The notes under the pieces are model-generated. The model was given only the letters and a program-made list of their open reading frames with translations. It made no database searches and was not told where the DNA came from. From an uncultured Methanobrevibacter sp. (GTDB lineage Archaea; Methanobacteriota; Methanobacteria; Methanobacteriales; Methanobacteriaceae): DNA of 64,000 nucleotides. Position numbers and translations under genes: made by a program. Shown here piece after piece: positions 18,866-26,316 of the stretch. Location: the NCBI GenBank assembly GCA_902789505.1, contig CADAOO010000001.1:1-64000 (forward strand), written 5' to 3'. Each line of letters opens with the position of its first letter. Position 1 is the stretch's first letter.

Positions 18866-19644
18866 TATTCCACATCCTCTTCATCAATTAATTGTCTTAA
18901 TTCGGCAAATTCCTTTTTGAAATGCCTTATTAAAATTGCTGCAGTCAAAGTCGCAGCGCCTGCTCCTGAAATGACATATCCACCCCAAACCAGCAGCAAA
19001 CTATTAAGTTTGCCCGGAATAGTATCGCCAAAAACAGCATACCCATTACCAGTGAATTCATTGGAAACAATTACAAGTGAATCCAAAGCATTTACACCTT
19101 CAGAATACTGAGTTACAAAAAAACTGGCGAAAACGATAACAAATAATAATATTATAGTTACTCCCAATCCATTTGAATTGGTGTATTCCATAAATTTATC
19201 AAAATTAAGTTTTGCACAGTATACAAATACAAGCATGTGAATTATATCCACTAAAATCACTAAACTAAGACCAAATAAGGAATAGGCTAAAGATCCATAT
19301 GGAACTAATAACAGCCATACAATCTTATTTTTCCAGGAATCCATATCCAATGTAATTGCAAAGTATAGTGAAAGTGCAATGTCAAATATCACAAAATAAT
19401 ATAAGTCTTTTTCAGCACCGGTAAGCGAATAGAAAATATTTACAACACACAATGCCATCATAATTAAATAAAAGACCTGCTTTAAAGTGTGAACTTCATC
19501 TTCAGGCAAGAATCTATTCATATCCATAGATTTACCAAATTTATTTTTTAAGAAACTATGTATAAACCGACCCAAAAGGGTTAAAACTAAAAAAATGATA
19601 ATTACTGCAAATAATTGAAACAGCGTATTGTTTAATATTTCCAC
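18865..19644 (-). CDS. Polytopic membrane protein, first of a paralogous pair
   Basis: There are about 259 residues and seven hydrophobic segments. The C-terminal half reads NSNGLGVTIILLFVIVFASFFVT, then LDSLVIVSNEFTGNGYAVFGD and KLNSLLLVWGGYVISGAGAATLTAAIL. FTGNGYAVFGD recalls a degenerate TxGYGD potassium-channel filter between a pore helix and a last transmembrane helix. This is an inference from pattern only. No ATG is available. The GTG at 19644 has GGTGAA at the right distance, and an in-frame GTG at 19653 is the alternative. Confidence 0.68.
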   Translation of the reverse strand: MEILNNTLFQLFAVIIIFLVLTLLGRFIHSFLKNKFGKSMDMNRFLPEDEVHTLKQVFYLIMMALCVVNIFYSLTGAEKDLYYFVIFDIALSLYFAITLDMDSWKNKIVWLLLVPYGSLAYSLFGLSLVILVDIIHMLVFVYCAKLNFDKFMEYTNSNGLGVTIILLFVIVFASFFVTQYSEGVNALDSLVIVSNEFTGNGYAVFGDTIPGKLNSLLLVWGGYVISGAGAATLTAAILIRHFKKEFAELRQLIDEEDVE

Positions 19645-19815
19645 AATGTTCACCGGTTAACTTTTTGTATCTAATCATTATTAACATTTTATGAAAATTA
19701 GAAAAATTAAATAAATAAATTATTAGGCTGAACTGCCCAACTTTAGATGCTGAAACCACCCAAACATTTGTACTGCAATAAATATACAGTCATTTTAGAA
19801 AAGAATATGCATGAT

Positions 19816-20619
19816 TTAATCGTTGAGAATTAAATGATCTTCCTCAGCCAACTGAAGCTTTCTTTCTTTTATTTGAGCATATACCGCGCCAATTCCTAAA
19901 AATTGAGTTGCATATATGAATAAATCCAGTAAAAGACCCCATATATAATTCAAATAAACATCTGTAAGAGTGATATACTGGAAATATGCAATTAAAACAA
20001 TAGCTAAAATAATTGCAGTATACTCCTTAACATAATTCTTCCAGCCAAGTATATCAATATCTTTTTTAATTTCAGGTAAATTAAAAGCAGCTACTATACT
20101 GCCCGTATCGGCAAGCCTGGCCAATGCAATTTCCATGAAAAATGTAGTGACATAAAATATAATGGCCCCCATAATAATGAAAGATGCCGCATCAACAGGA
20201 TTGTGTGAAATTAATGTATGAATCGTTTCGGGGAAATCCAATAACATTTCTTCCAGATCAAACTCGGGAAAATTCATTGGAGAAGATACAAAATCCAAAA
20301 CGAAACCCTGAACAGTTGCATAAACCGCAGAAACAATAGTTGACTTTATTCCCAAATTCAAAACATCCTTAACCAATATTTTTGGTAATCTGACACCGCC
20401 ACTTATTCTATCACGTGTAACTGTCATCCAATAACCTGATATAAATATATTAAAGAATACCAAATATACAATACCCATTTTATCTGGCTCATAATAGTCT
20501 TGCAGAAAATTCAATATTACGAACAGTATCAGGACAAGGATAAAAAATGGTTTATTATATGTACAATAGTTCCATACTTTTTTCAACTTTACCAACGGTT
20601 CAACCGAATTCAAATCCAT
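19816..20619 (-). CDS. DUF4013-like membrane protein
   Basis: This 267-residue integral membrane protein has about six hydrophobic stretches. The family-like core is SGYWMTVTRDRISGGVRLP and, near the C-terminus, an EIKKDIDILGWKNYVKEYTAIILAIVLIAYFQYI stretch. Proteins of this type (DUF4013) are common in Methanobrevibacter, and their role is unknown. It probably starts at ATG 20619. It is upstream of the paralogous membrane pair on the same strand, 170 bp away. Confidence 0.65.
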   Translation of the reverse strand: MDLNSVEPLVKLKKVWNYCTYNKPFFILVLILFVILNFLQDYYEPDKMGIVYLVFFNIFISGYWMTVTRDRISGGVRLPKILVKDVLNLGIKSTIVSAVYATVQGFVLDFVSSPMNFPEFDLEEMLLDFPETIHTLISHNPVDAASFIIMGAIIFYVTTFFMEIALARLADTGSIVAAFNLPEIKKDIDILGWKNYVKEYTAIILAIVLIAYFQYITLTDVYLNYIWGLLLDLFIYATQFLGIGAVYAQIKERKLQLAEEDHLILND

Positions 20620-20929
20620 ATATTATTTTTTAAAAAAGGAAATAAATAAATTTAACTAAACAAAATGTGAAAAAAATAATATTGATTTTAACAAATCCAA
20701 TACAAATATAATTTTTCATTAACCAGTTATACATTTCAGCATACCACCCAAAAACTAAAAGTATATTAATACCATTAAACTAAAATTATAATATTATCAT
20801 ATCACTGATGATAATTTATTATTTTCACATAATCTATGTTACTAGTATTTATGGGCTTTTAATACTAGGTAGCTGATAACATGGATTTAATTATATACCC
20901 AGTGCAGAACTGATTAAGAGGTTATTTAA
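20620..20929. promoter_or_regulatory. Divergent promoter region before the rpl21e operon with an 8-bp inverted repeat
   Basis: The 310-bp spacer lies between divergent genes. CTAGTATT at 20842-20849 and AATACTAG at 20861-20868 form a perfect inverted repeat around TATGGGCTTTT. A TATA-like AATTATATAC at about 20887-20897 follows, and a GAGGTTATTTAA ribosome site precedes the L21e ATG. The repeat may be an operator for this ribosomal-protein/RNA-polymerase operon. Confidence 0.45.
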
Positions 20930-21220
20930 ATGCAAAGATCAAGAGGATTAAAAAGTAGATCAAGAAAAAAAATGACTAAAGTACAAAGGCCAGGAAGAAC
21001 AAACCCTATTACCAACAGACTCCAAAAATTCGAAGAAGGAGATTTAGTTCACATTACCATCAACCCAAGTATCCAAAAAGGACAGCCAGCTCCTAGATTC
21101 CATGGTAAAACTGGTAAAGTCACTGGTCAAAAAGGAAAAGCTTATATCGTATCTTTAAAAGATGGAAACAAAGCAAAAGAATTAATCGTTAGACCAGACC
21201 ACTTAAAATTACAAAACTGA
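20930..21220 (+). CDS. rpl21e: 50S ribosomal protein L21e
   Basis: The 96-residue basic protein matches archaeal L21e from start to end: [17 protein letters not shown], the conserved [28 protein letters not shown], and RPDHLKLQN. It binds 23S rRNA in the large subunit. It leads an operon with rpoF 5 nt downstream, the usual archaeal order rpl21e-rpoF-DUF655-ksgA-hemK. Confidence 0.97.
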   Translation: MQRSRGLKSRSRKKMTKVQRPGRTNPITNRLQKFEEGDLVHITINPSIQKGQPAPRFHGKTGKVTGQKGKAYIVSLKDGNKAKELIVRPDHLKLQN

Positions 21221-21225
21221 TTTTT

Positions 21226-21573
21226 ATGATCGGAAAAAAAATAATTGAAACTGAAGCAATTCCAAGTGCAAGAGTTAAAGAGATACTTGATGACTTTTCC
21301 CAAGACAATGAATTGAACTATGAACAGAACCTTACCTTAAACCATCTTGCAAGGTTTAAAAAATTCTCAGCCGAAGACAGCGAAGAGATTATGGAAAAAC
21401 TTCAAGAAGAACACCCTAACTTAAGAACTAGGGCTATTGTACATATAGTAGATTTAGTTCCTCAAGATTTAGCAGATTTAAGATTAATTTTTGCTAAAGA
21501 ACCTTATCAACCAGATAAAGGTGAAATGGAACAGATTTTAGAAATTTTAGAACAATACGATACTGTCGAATAG
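21226..21573 (+). CDS. rpoF: DNA-directed RNA polymerase subunit F (Rpb4 homologue)
   Basis: The 115-residue RpoF forms the stalk of archaeal RNA polymerase with RpoE. Typical segments are the N-terminal EAIPSARVKEIL, the central NLTLNHLARFKKFSAEDSEEIMEKL, and the terminal DLRLIFAKEPYQPDKGEMEQILEIL. It starts at ATG 21226, 5 nt after the L21e stop. A stop-overlapping hairpin follows, so the downstream DUF655 gene may have its own promoter in the 150-bp gap. Confidence 0.95.
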   Translation: MIGKKIIETEAIPSARVKEILDDFSQDNELNYEQNLTLNHLARFKKFSAEDSEEIMEKLQEEHPNLRTRAIVHIVDLVPQDLADLRLIFAKEPYQPDKGEMEQILEILEQYDTVE

Positions 21574-21598
21574 TTCTAAAACTATTCTCTTTTTTTTA
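21568..21598 (+). terminator. Terminator hairpin of rpl21e-rpoF
   Basis: GAATAGTT (21568-21575, overlapping the stop) pairs with AACTATTC (21580-21587) over a 4-nt loop, followed by TCTTTTTTTT. It is a good intrinsic-type terminator. Confidence 0.7.
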
Positions 21599-21729
21599 TT
21601 AATTCAAAAATATTTATTGAAAATATTAACTATTTTTAGATACGTTTATTACATTTAAAAATAAAAACTATTAATAAGTTTATCTTTAGTCAATTAGAGA
21701 CAAGAAAAAAACAATAGTGAAGTGATAAC

Positions 21730-22362
21730 ATGGATAATAAAAACAAAAAAGAAAAGGCACCAACAGTGAAAAAAGAAGAATATGCTGTTGTTCTTGACTA
21801 TTTAAGTCGTGGATATGTTAAATCTGACATGTCCAAGTTTGGGGGAAAAGCTATTGCTCAAGCTATTGGTACAGAACAATTCACTTTACTAGAATTAGCT
21901 CCTAAAAATGGAGTAGATTTAGAAATTCAAGATACTGTATATATTGGAAAAGGAAAAAGAGATAAAATATACAGAGTCCTCGGCAAATTAGATTATGAAA
22001 ACCTAACTGCCACTAGTAGAATTGAATTAGAATATGCTATTCGAGATATTGTTGAAGAAAATGAAGATAAATATGTTGAATTCTTTAATACTGCTGAAGC
22101 ATTAAGTACAAGGCTTCATAAATTGGAATTAATCCCTGGAATTGGTAAAAAATACATGTGGGAAATTATTGAAGCAAGGGAGGAAAAACCTTTTGAAAGC
22201 TTTGAAGATATTTCACAAAGACTTCCAACACTTACAGACCCTGCAGGAATGATTGTAAAAAGAGTACAGCAAGAATTAGATACTTCAACTCCAAAAAGAG
22301 GTAAAAACAAATACAACATTTTTACGCAGGCACCCCGTGCTCAAAGAAGAAACGCGAAATAA
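21730..22362 (+). CDS. DUF655 family RNA/DNA-binding protein
   Basis: The 210-residue protein has an N-terminal OB-like part (EEYAVVLDYLSRGY...LLELAPKNGVDLEIQDTVYIGKGKRDKI) and a helix-hairpin-helix at about 133-180 (KLELIPGIGKKYMWEIIEAREEKPFESFEDISQRLPTL). This is the DUF655 architecture, found in archaea between rpoF and ksgA. A role in RNA processing or translation is guessed from that conserved position. The GTGATAAC before the ATG is the usual local ribosome site. Confidence 0.9.
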   Translation: MDNKNKKEKAPTVKKEEYAVVLDYLSRGYVKSDMSKFGGKAIAQAIGTEQFTLLELAPKNGVDLEIQDTVYIGKGKRDKIYRVLGKLDYENLTATSRIELEYAIRDIVEENEDKYVEFFNTAEALSTRLHKLELIPGIGKKYMWEIIEAREEKPFESFEDISQRLPTLTDPAGMIVKRVQQELDTSTPKRGKNKYNIFTQAPRAQRRNAK

Positions 22363-22371
22363 AGTGATAAA

Positions 22372-23244
22372 TTGACTAGTGATACTTCCCAATCCTTATC
22401 TAAAATTACTAAAAGTATTTTAAATCAGCACGGGATAACCTTAAATAAAAATCTTGGTCAAAATTATCTGATTGATAAAAACAAGAGAGATCAAATTATC
22501 AACTTCGGAAACCTCAATAAGAACGATACCGTTTTAGAAATAGGAACTGGGATAGGTACACTAACAATTGAAATTGCGCGAAAAGCTAAAAAGGTAATAG
22601 CTATTGAGCAAGATGAAAACATCTATAAAATATTAACCAAACGACTTGAAGATGAACAAATCGATAATGTAGAGCCTATAAACGATGATGCATTAAGTGT
22701 TGATTTCCCAAAATTTAATAAAATCATTTCAAATCTACCTTATCAAATCTCATCACCAATTACTTTTAAATTTTTAGAATATGATTTTGACTTGGCCATT
22801 TTAATGTACCAGAAAGAATTTGCCGAACGCATGAACGGCAAAGTTGGAACTAAAGATTATTCCAGGCTATCCGCAATGTTATATTTCAGGTGCAATGTGG
22901 AAACGTTAACCGATGTCAGTTCCGAAAGCTTCATTCCAAAACCGAAAATTGACTCCACTGTTGTTAAACTAACACCAAAAGAAAACAAAATCGATGCCGC
23001 GGATTTTAAAACTTATTCAAAATTTACAAAGGCGCTTTTTCAGCACAGGAACAAAAAAATCAAAAATGCCCTTATTGACTCCAGACACATAATCAACAAT
23101 ATCGATAAAAAAATTCTTAAACAGAGGCTTAACAGTATTGAAGACGATGAACTTAATGAATATCTCTCAAAAAGGGTTGTCGCATTAACTCCCGAAGAGA
23201 TATTGAAACTATCAAAGGAATTGAATCCCATTTTTTATGAGTAG
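22372..23244 (+). CDS. ksgA: 16S rRNA (adenine-N6,N6) dimethyltransferase KsgA/Dim1
   Basis: It dimethylates the two adjacent adenines at the 3' end of 16S rRNA. Motifs are KNLGQNYLIDKNK, the SAM-binding EIGTGIGTLTIEIA (about 58-71), and the catalytic NLPYQIS near 122-128. The start is TTG 22372, 9 nt after the DUF655 stop and with GTGATAAA immediately before it. The 290-residue length is normal. It is 5 nt from the next gene, so one transcript is likely. Confidence 0.95.
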   Translation: MTSDTSQSLSKITKSILNQHGITLNKNLGQNYLIDKNKRDQIINFGNLNKNDTVLEIGTGIGTLTIEIARKAKKVIAIEQDENIYKILTKRLEDEQIDNVEPINDDALSVDFPKFNKIISNLPYQISSPITFKFLEYDFDLAILMYQKEFAERMNGKVGTKDYSRLSAMLYFRCNVETLTDVSSESFIPKPKIDSTVVKLTPKENKIDAADFKTYSKFTKALFQHRNKKIKNALIDSRHIINNIDKKILKQRLNSIEDDELNEYLSKRVVALTPEEILKLSKELNPIFYE

Positions 23245-23249
23245 ATAAC

Positions 23250-23834
23250 ATGGCTGAATTTATCATAAATACAGACAATAATGTTTATGTTCCTGCAGAA
23301 GACAGCTATCTGCTTGCAGATAACTTATTAATAAAGGAAGGGCAAAGTGTTTTGGAGATTGGAACCGGATCTGGAATCGTTGCAATGTATGCTTCAAAAC
23401 TTACTGATGAAATAACAGTGACTGATATAAACTTCGACGCATGCAGGCTGGCCGAAAAAAATTTCAGGGAAAACGGCATTGAAAACATTGAAATATTATT
23501 TGGAAACATGTTTGAACCAGTGAAAAATAGAAAGTTTGACGTGATTTTATTTAATACTCCATATCTACCTACCGAAGATGGTGAAGTTTTAGAAGACACT
23601 ATAAATTATGCATTTGACGGTGGATTAAATGGTAGAAAAGTTATTGATGTTTTCTTAAATGAAGTGGGAAATCATTTAAACGAAGGGGGGATAGTTCAGC
23701 TGATTCAGTCTTCACTTTCGGGAAATGAAGAAACCCTGGACATGCTTGACAAATCAGGCTTTATTGCAGAAATAGCGGCAAGTGAACACTTCTTTTTTGA
23801 AGACATAACATTAATTAATGCTTATAAAATATAA
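23250..23834 (+). CDS. HemK-like class I methyltransferase (archaeal release-factor glutamine methyltransferase type)
   Basis: The 194-residue protein has SAM motif I VLEIGTGSGIVAMYASK (about 35-51) and the substrate-gating NTPYLPTEDGE (NPPY-type) near 109-119. The first is that of HemK2/Mtq2-type enzymes, which modify the Gln of the GGQ loop of aRF1. The N-terminal VYVPAEDSYLLADNL is characteristic of that group. The gene sits next to ksgA, as in many euryarchaea. Confidence 0.88.
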   Translation: MAEFIINTDNNVYVPAEDSYLLADNLLIKEGQSVLEIGTGSGIVAMYASKLTDEITVTDINFDACRLAEKNFRENGIENIEILFGNMFEPVKNRKFDVILFNTPYLPTEDGEVLEDTINYAFDGGLNGRKVIDVFLNEVGNHLNEGGIVQLIQSSLSGNEETLDMLDKSGFIAEIAASEHFFFEDITLINAYKI

Positions 23835-23846
23835 TTAGGTGATAAT

Positions 23847-24005
23847 ATGGAAGAATGGCAAAAATTATTAGTTGTAGGAGTTATTCTAATAATATTGGCA
23901 GCACTGTTCGCCATGTTTAAAGGAATAACAGTCTGGACAGTATTGATAATACTGCTTGCGATTGCTGATATAGCACTCGGATTATACATAAAAAAAATTA
24001 GTTAG
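23847..24005 (+). CDS. Small two-helix membrane protein (52 aa)
   Basis: ATG 23847 follows the good ribosome site AGGTGATAAT, 12 nt after the HemK-like stop. The 52-residue product has two hydrophobic helices (LLVVGVILIILAALFAMF and TVWTVLIILLAIADIALGLY) separated by KGI and ends KKIS. It is the last gene of the operon and faces dapF 5 nt away. The function is unknown. Ribosome site, composition and position support real translation. Confidence 0.65.
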   Translation: MEEWQKLLVVGVILIILAALFAMFKGITVWTVLIILLAIADIALGLYIKKIS

Positions 24006-24010
24006 GAGAA

Positions 24011-24871
24011 TTAGAATTCTCCATCAAAAACAAGCACTGCAGGACCTTCCATGAAGGCTCCTAACTTATTTTCTTTTTCATAAACATTGAATTTTAAGTC
24101 TCCGCCAGGCAAGTGAAGTAAAACATCACTATCGAATAATCCCAGTTTAAAACCTGAAATTGCAGTTGAGGTAGCTCCGGTTCCGCATGCAAGTGTTACT
24201 CCAGCACCCCTTTCCCAGGTAATCATTTTACCTTCGTTTTTAGAAATTACTTCCACAAAGTGCACATTTATTTTTTCTGGAAATACTTCATGGGCTTCTA
24301 TGGCCGGACCGTATTTGTCAATGTCGACATCATCGACATCATCAACGAAGATGATTGCATGAGGATTTCCGACACTGATTGCTGTGACATTAAAAGTGGT
24401 ATCCAAAACTTCCAGTTCTCCGTCAAGGAACTCATCCTCATCGGAGGTCATCGGGATTTCGGGAGTCTTAAATGTTGAAAGTCCCATATCCACCTTGAAC
24501 AAAACAGGTTCATCATTTTCCAGGGTAATTTCAATGGTTTTAATTCCAGCCCTTGTTTCGACTGTCATTTTTTCCTGTTTCAAAATGCCTTTTCTGTATA
24601 CAAAATCACCAAAGCACCTTATACCGTTTCCACACATTTCAGCTTCGCTTCCATCAGGGTTAAACATCCTATATCCGATATCAGCTACATCAGACGGTTC
24701 CACGAATAATACTCCATCCCCGCCTACACCAAAATTTCTGTGGCATAATATCCTACATGCTTCCGGCTTATCCTTTTCAGGAATAACTTCCCCTTTGCTT
24801 TCATCTATGATTGGAAAGTCATTGCCTATTCCGTGCATTTTTGAAAATTTTAATCCTTTTAAATCAAGCAT
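24011..24871 (-). CDS. dapF: Diaminopimelate epimerase
   Basis: DapF converts LL- to meso-diaminopimelate in lysine biosynthesis. The two catalytic cysteines are in EMCGNGIRCFG (about residue 75) and LACGTGATSTA (about residue 228). N-terminal FSKMHGIGNDFPIID is typical. The ATG at 24871 has GTTGAT upstream and starts 10 nt after the lysA stop. A TTG at 24880 is less likely. Together with lysA it forms a lysA-dapF operon. Confidence 0.96.
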   Translation of the reverse strand: MLDLKGLKFSKMHGIGNDFPIIDESKGEVIPEKDKPEACRILCHRNFGVGGDGVLFVEPSDVADIGYRMFNPDGSEAEMCGNGIRCFGDFVYRKGILKQEKMTVETRAGIKTIEITLENDEPVLFKVDMGLSTFKTPEIPMTSDEDEFLDGELEVLDTTFNVTAISVGNPHAIIFVDDVDDVDIDKYGPAIEAHEVFPEKINVHFVEVISKNEGKMITWERGAGVTLACGTGATSTAISGFKLGLFDSDVLLHLPGGDLKFNVYEKENKLGAFMEGPAVLVFDGEF

Positions 24872-24881
24872 AATAATCAAC

Positions 24882-26165
24882 TTATTTCAAATGATCTGGA
24901 ATTGTCTGTTTTGCATACAGGTCTTCAAATGTTTCTCTTTCACGGACCACATTACATTTGCCGTCGGTTACCAATATTTCAGATGCCAATGGCCTTGAAT
25001 TATAGTGGGATGACATTGTAAATCCATATGCGCCGGCATTCATGATACCTAAGACATCACCCTCTTCAACATCAGGCATTGGTCTGTCACGTGCGAACAG
25101 GTCTCCTGATTCACATACGTTACCTGCAATATCGACTTCCTGAGTGTTAGGAGCATCCATTTTACTTGCATCAACTATGTGGTGGTATGAATCATACATT
25201 GCAGGTCTTAAGAGTGTATGGAATCCTGCATCTACGCCTATGAATTTTCTGTAACTCTGTTTGACGCTGTTTACAGTAACCAAAAGAACGCTGGCGTCTC
25301 CAACGAGGTATCTTCCAGGTTCAAGATACATTGTAGGATTGCCCATATCAAATTCTTCCAGTTTTTCTTTAAACAATCCTATATTGACTTCGGCAAATTT
25401 ATCCAAATCAACAATTTTTTCTTCCGGAGTGTATGGAATTCCTACACCTCCACCGAAATCAACAAATTCGAAGTCTATTCCTGTTTCCTGGTGAACTTTT
25501 CCCGCAATATCCATTGTGGATTCAACAGCTAATTTGAATGGTTCCGGATCCAAAATACCTGAACCGATGTGAGAATGCATACCAACAGGATTAAATCCTA
25601 ATTCTTTAGCTAATGCGTAAACTTCTACAGCTTCATTATCCATTATACCAAATTTACTCATTACTCCTCCGGTAATACAGTGGTCGTGGTGTCCTGCACC
25701 AACCATCGGGTTTACCCTAAATGAAATTTTGAGTCCTTCAGGGTCAACTACTTTGGATAATCTTTTCAAAGCTGATACTGAATCAATGTTTAAAACTGCA
25801 CCTTCATCGTGAACATATTTTAATTCATCATTGGTGATGTTATTACCGGTGAACAATATTCTGTCGCCTGAAAAACCAAGCATTTTAGATATGTGAACTT
25901 CACCAGGGGAAACTGCATCAATGCAACATCCTTCACTTTCTAAAATTTTCATCACTGCAATGTTTGTGTTAGCTTTACATGCATAAAATACTTTGAAATC
26001 TGGGTAATATTTTGAAAATGCAGAATAAAATCTATTATAATTATCTCTTATCCTATTTTCATCAATTACATAGGTTGGAGTTCCGAATTCTTCTGCAATT
26101 TCAATTGCATCTGCCCCACCGATATCAAGGTGGTTTTTATCGTTTACTTTAATATTTAAATCCAT
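24882..26165 (-). CDS. lysA: Diaminopimelate decarboxylase
   Basis: This is a PLP enzyme of the alanine-racemase-like fold, 427 residues, and the last step of lysine synthesis. The PLP lysine is in [10 protein letters not shown] near residue 63. [10 protein letters not shown], the glycine-rich [23 protein letters not shown] and CESGDLFA (active-site Cys) are all present. The AGGAG ribosome site precedes ATG 26165. The downstream dapF shares the transcript. Confidence 0.97.
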   Translation of the reverse strand: MDLNIKVNDKNHLDIGGADAIEIAEEFGTPTYVIDENRIRDNYNRFYSAFSKYYPDFKVFYACKANTNIAVMKILESEGCCIDAVSPGEVHISKMLGFSGDRILFTGNNITNDELKYVHDEGAVLNIDSVSALKRLSKVVDPEGLKISFRVNPMVGAGHHDHCITGGVMSKFGIMDNEAVEVYALAKELGFNPVGMHSHIGSGILDPEPFKLAVESTMDIAGKVHQETGIDFEFVDFGGGVGIPYTPEEKIVDLDKFAEVNIGLFKEKLEEFDMGNPTMYLEPGRYLVGDASVLLVTVNSVKQSYRKFIGVDAGFHTLLRPAMYDSYHHIVDASKMDAPNTQEVDIAGNVCESGDLFARDRPMPDVEEGDVLGIMNAGAYGFTMSSHYNSRPLASEILVTDGKCNVVRERETFEDLYAKQTIPDHLK

Positions 26166-26289
26166 GATTAAAACTCCTAAAAAAGTTTCATTATGAATTT
26201 ACATATATAATCCAATCTATTTAAAATTAGTGAAGGAAAAAATTTTTCCGAATATTAATCGTATAATTAAAAAAAAATTAAAAAAAAAT

Positions 26290-26316
26290 AATTAAGAAAT
26301 AAGAAATTTCCTAATT
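26290..26316 (-). terminator. Terminator hairpin of the adhesin-like gene
   Basis: On the minus strand AATTAGGAAAT (26316-26306, overlapping the stop) pairs with ATTTCTTAATT (26300-26290), with one G-U pair and a 5-nt loop, followed by T-rich DNA. Confidence 0.5.
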
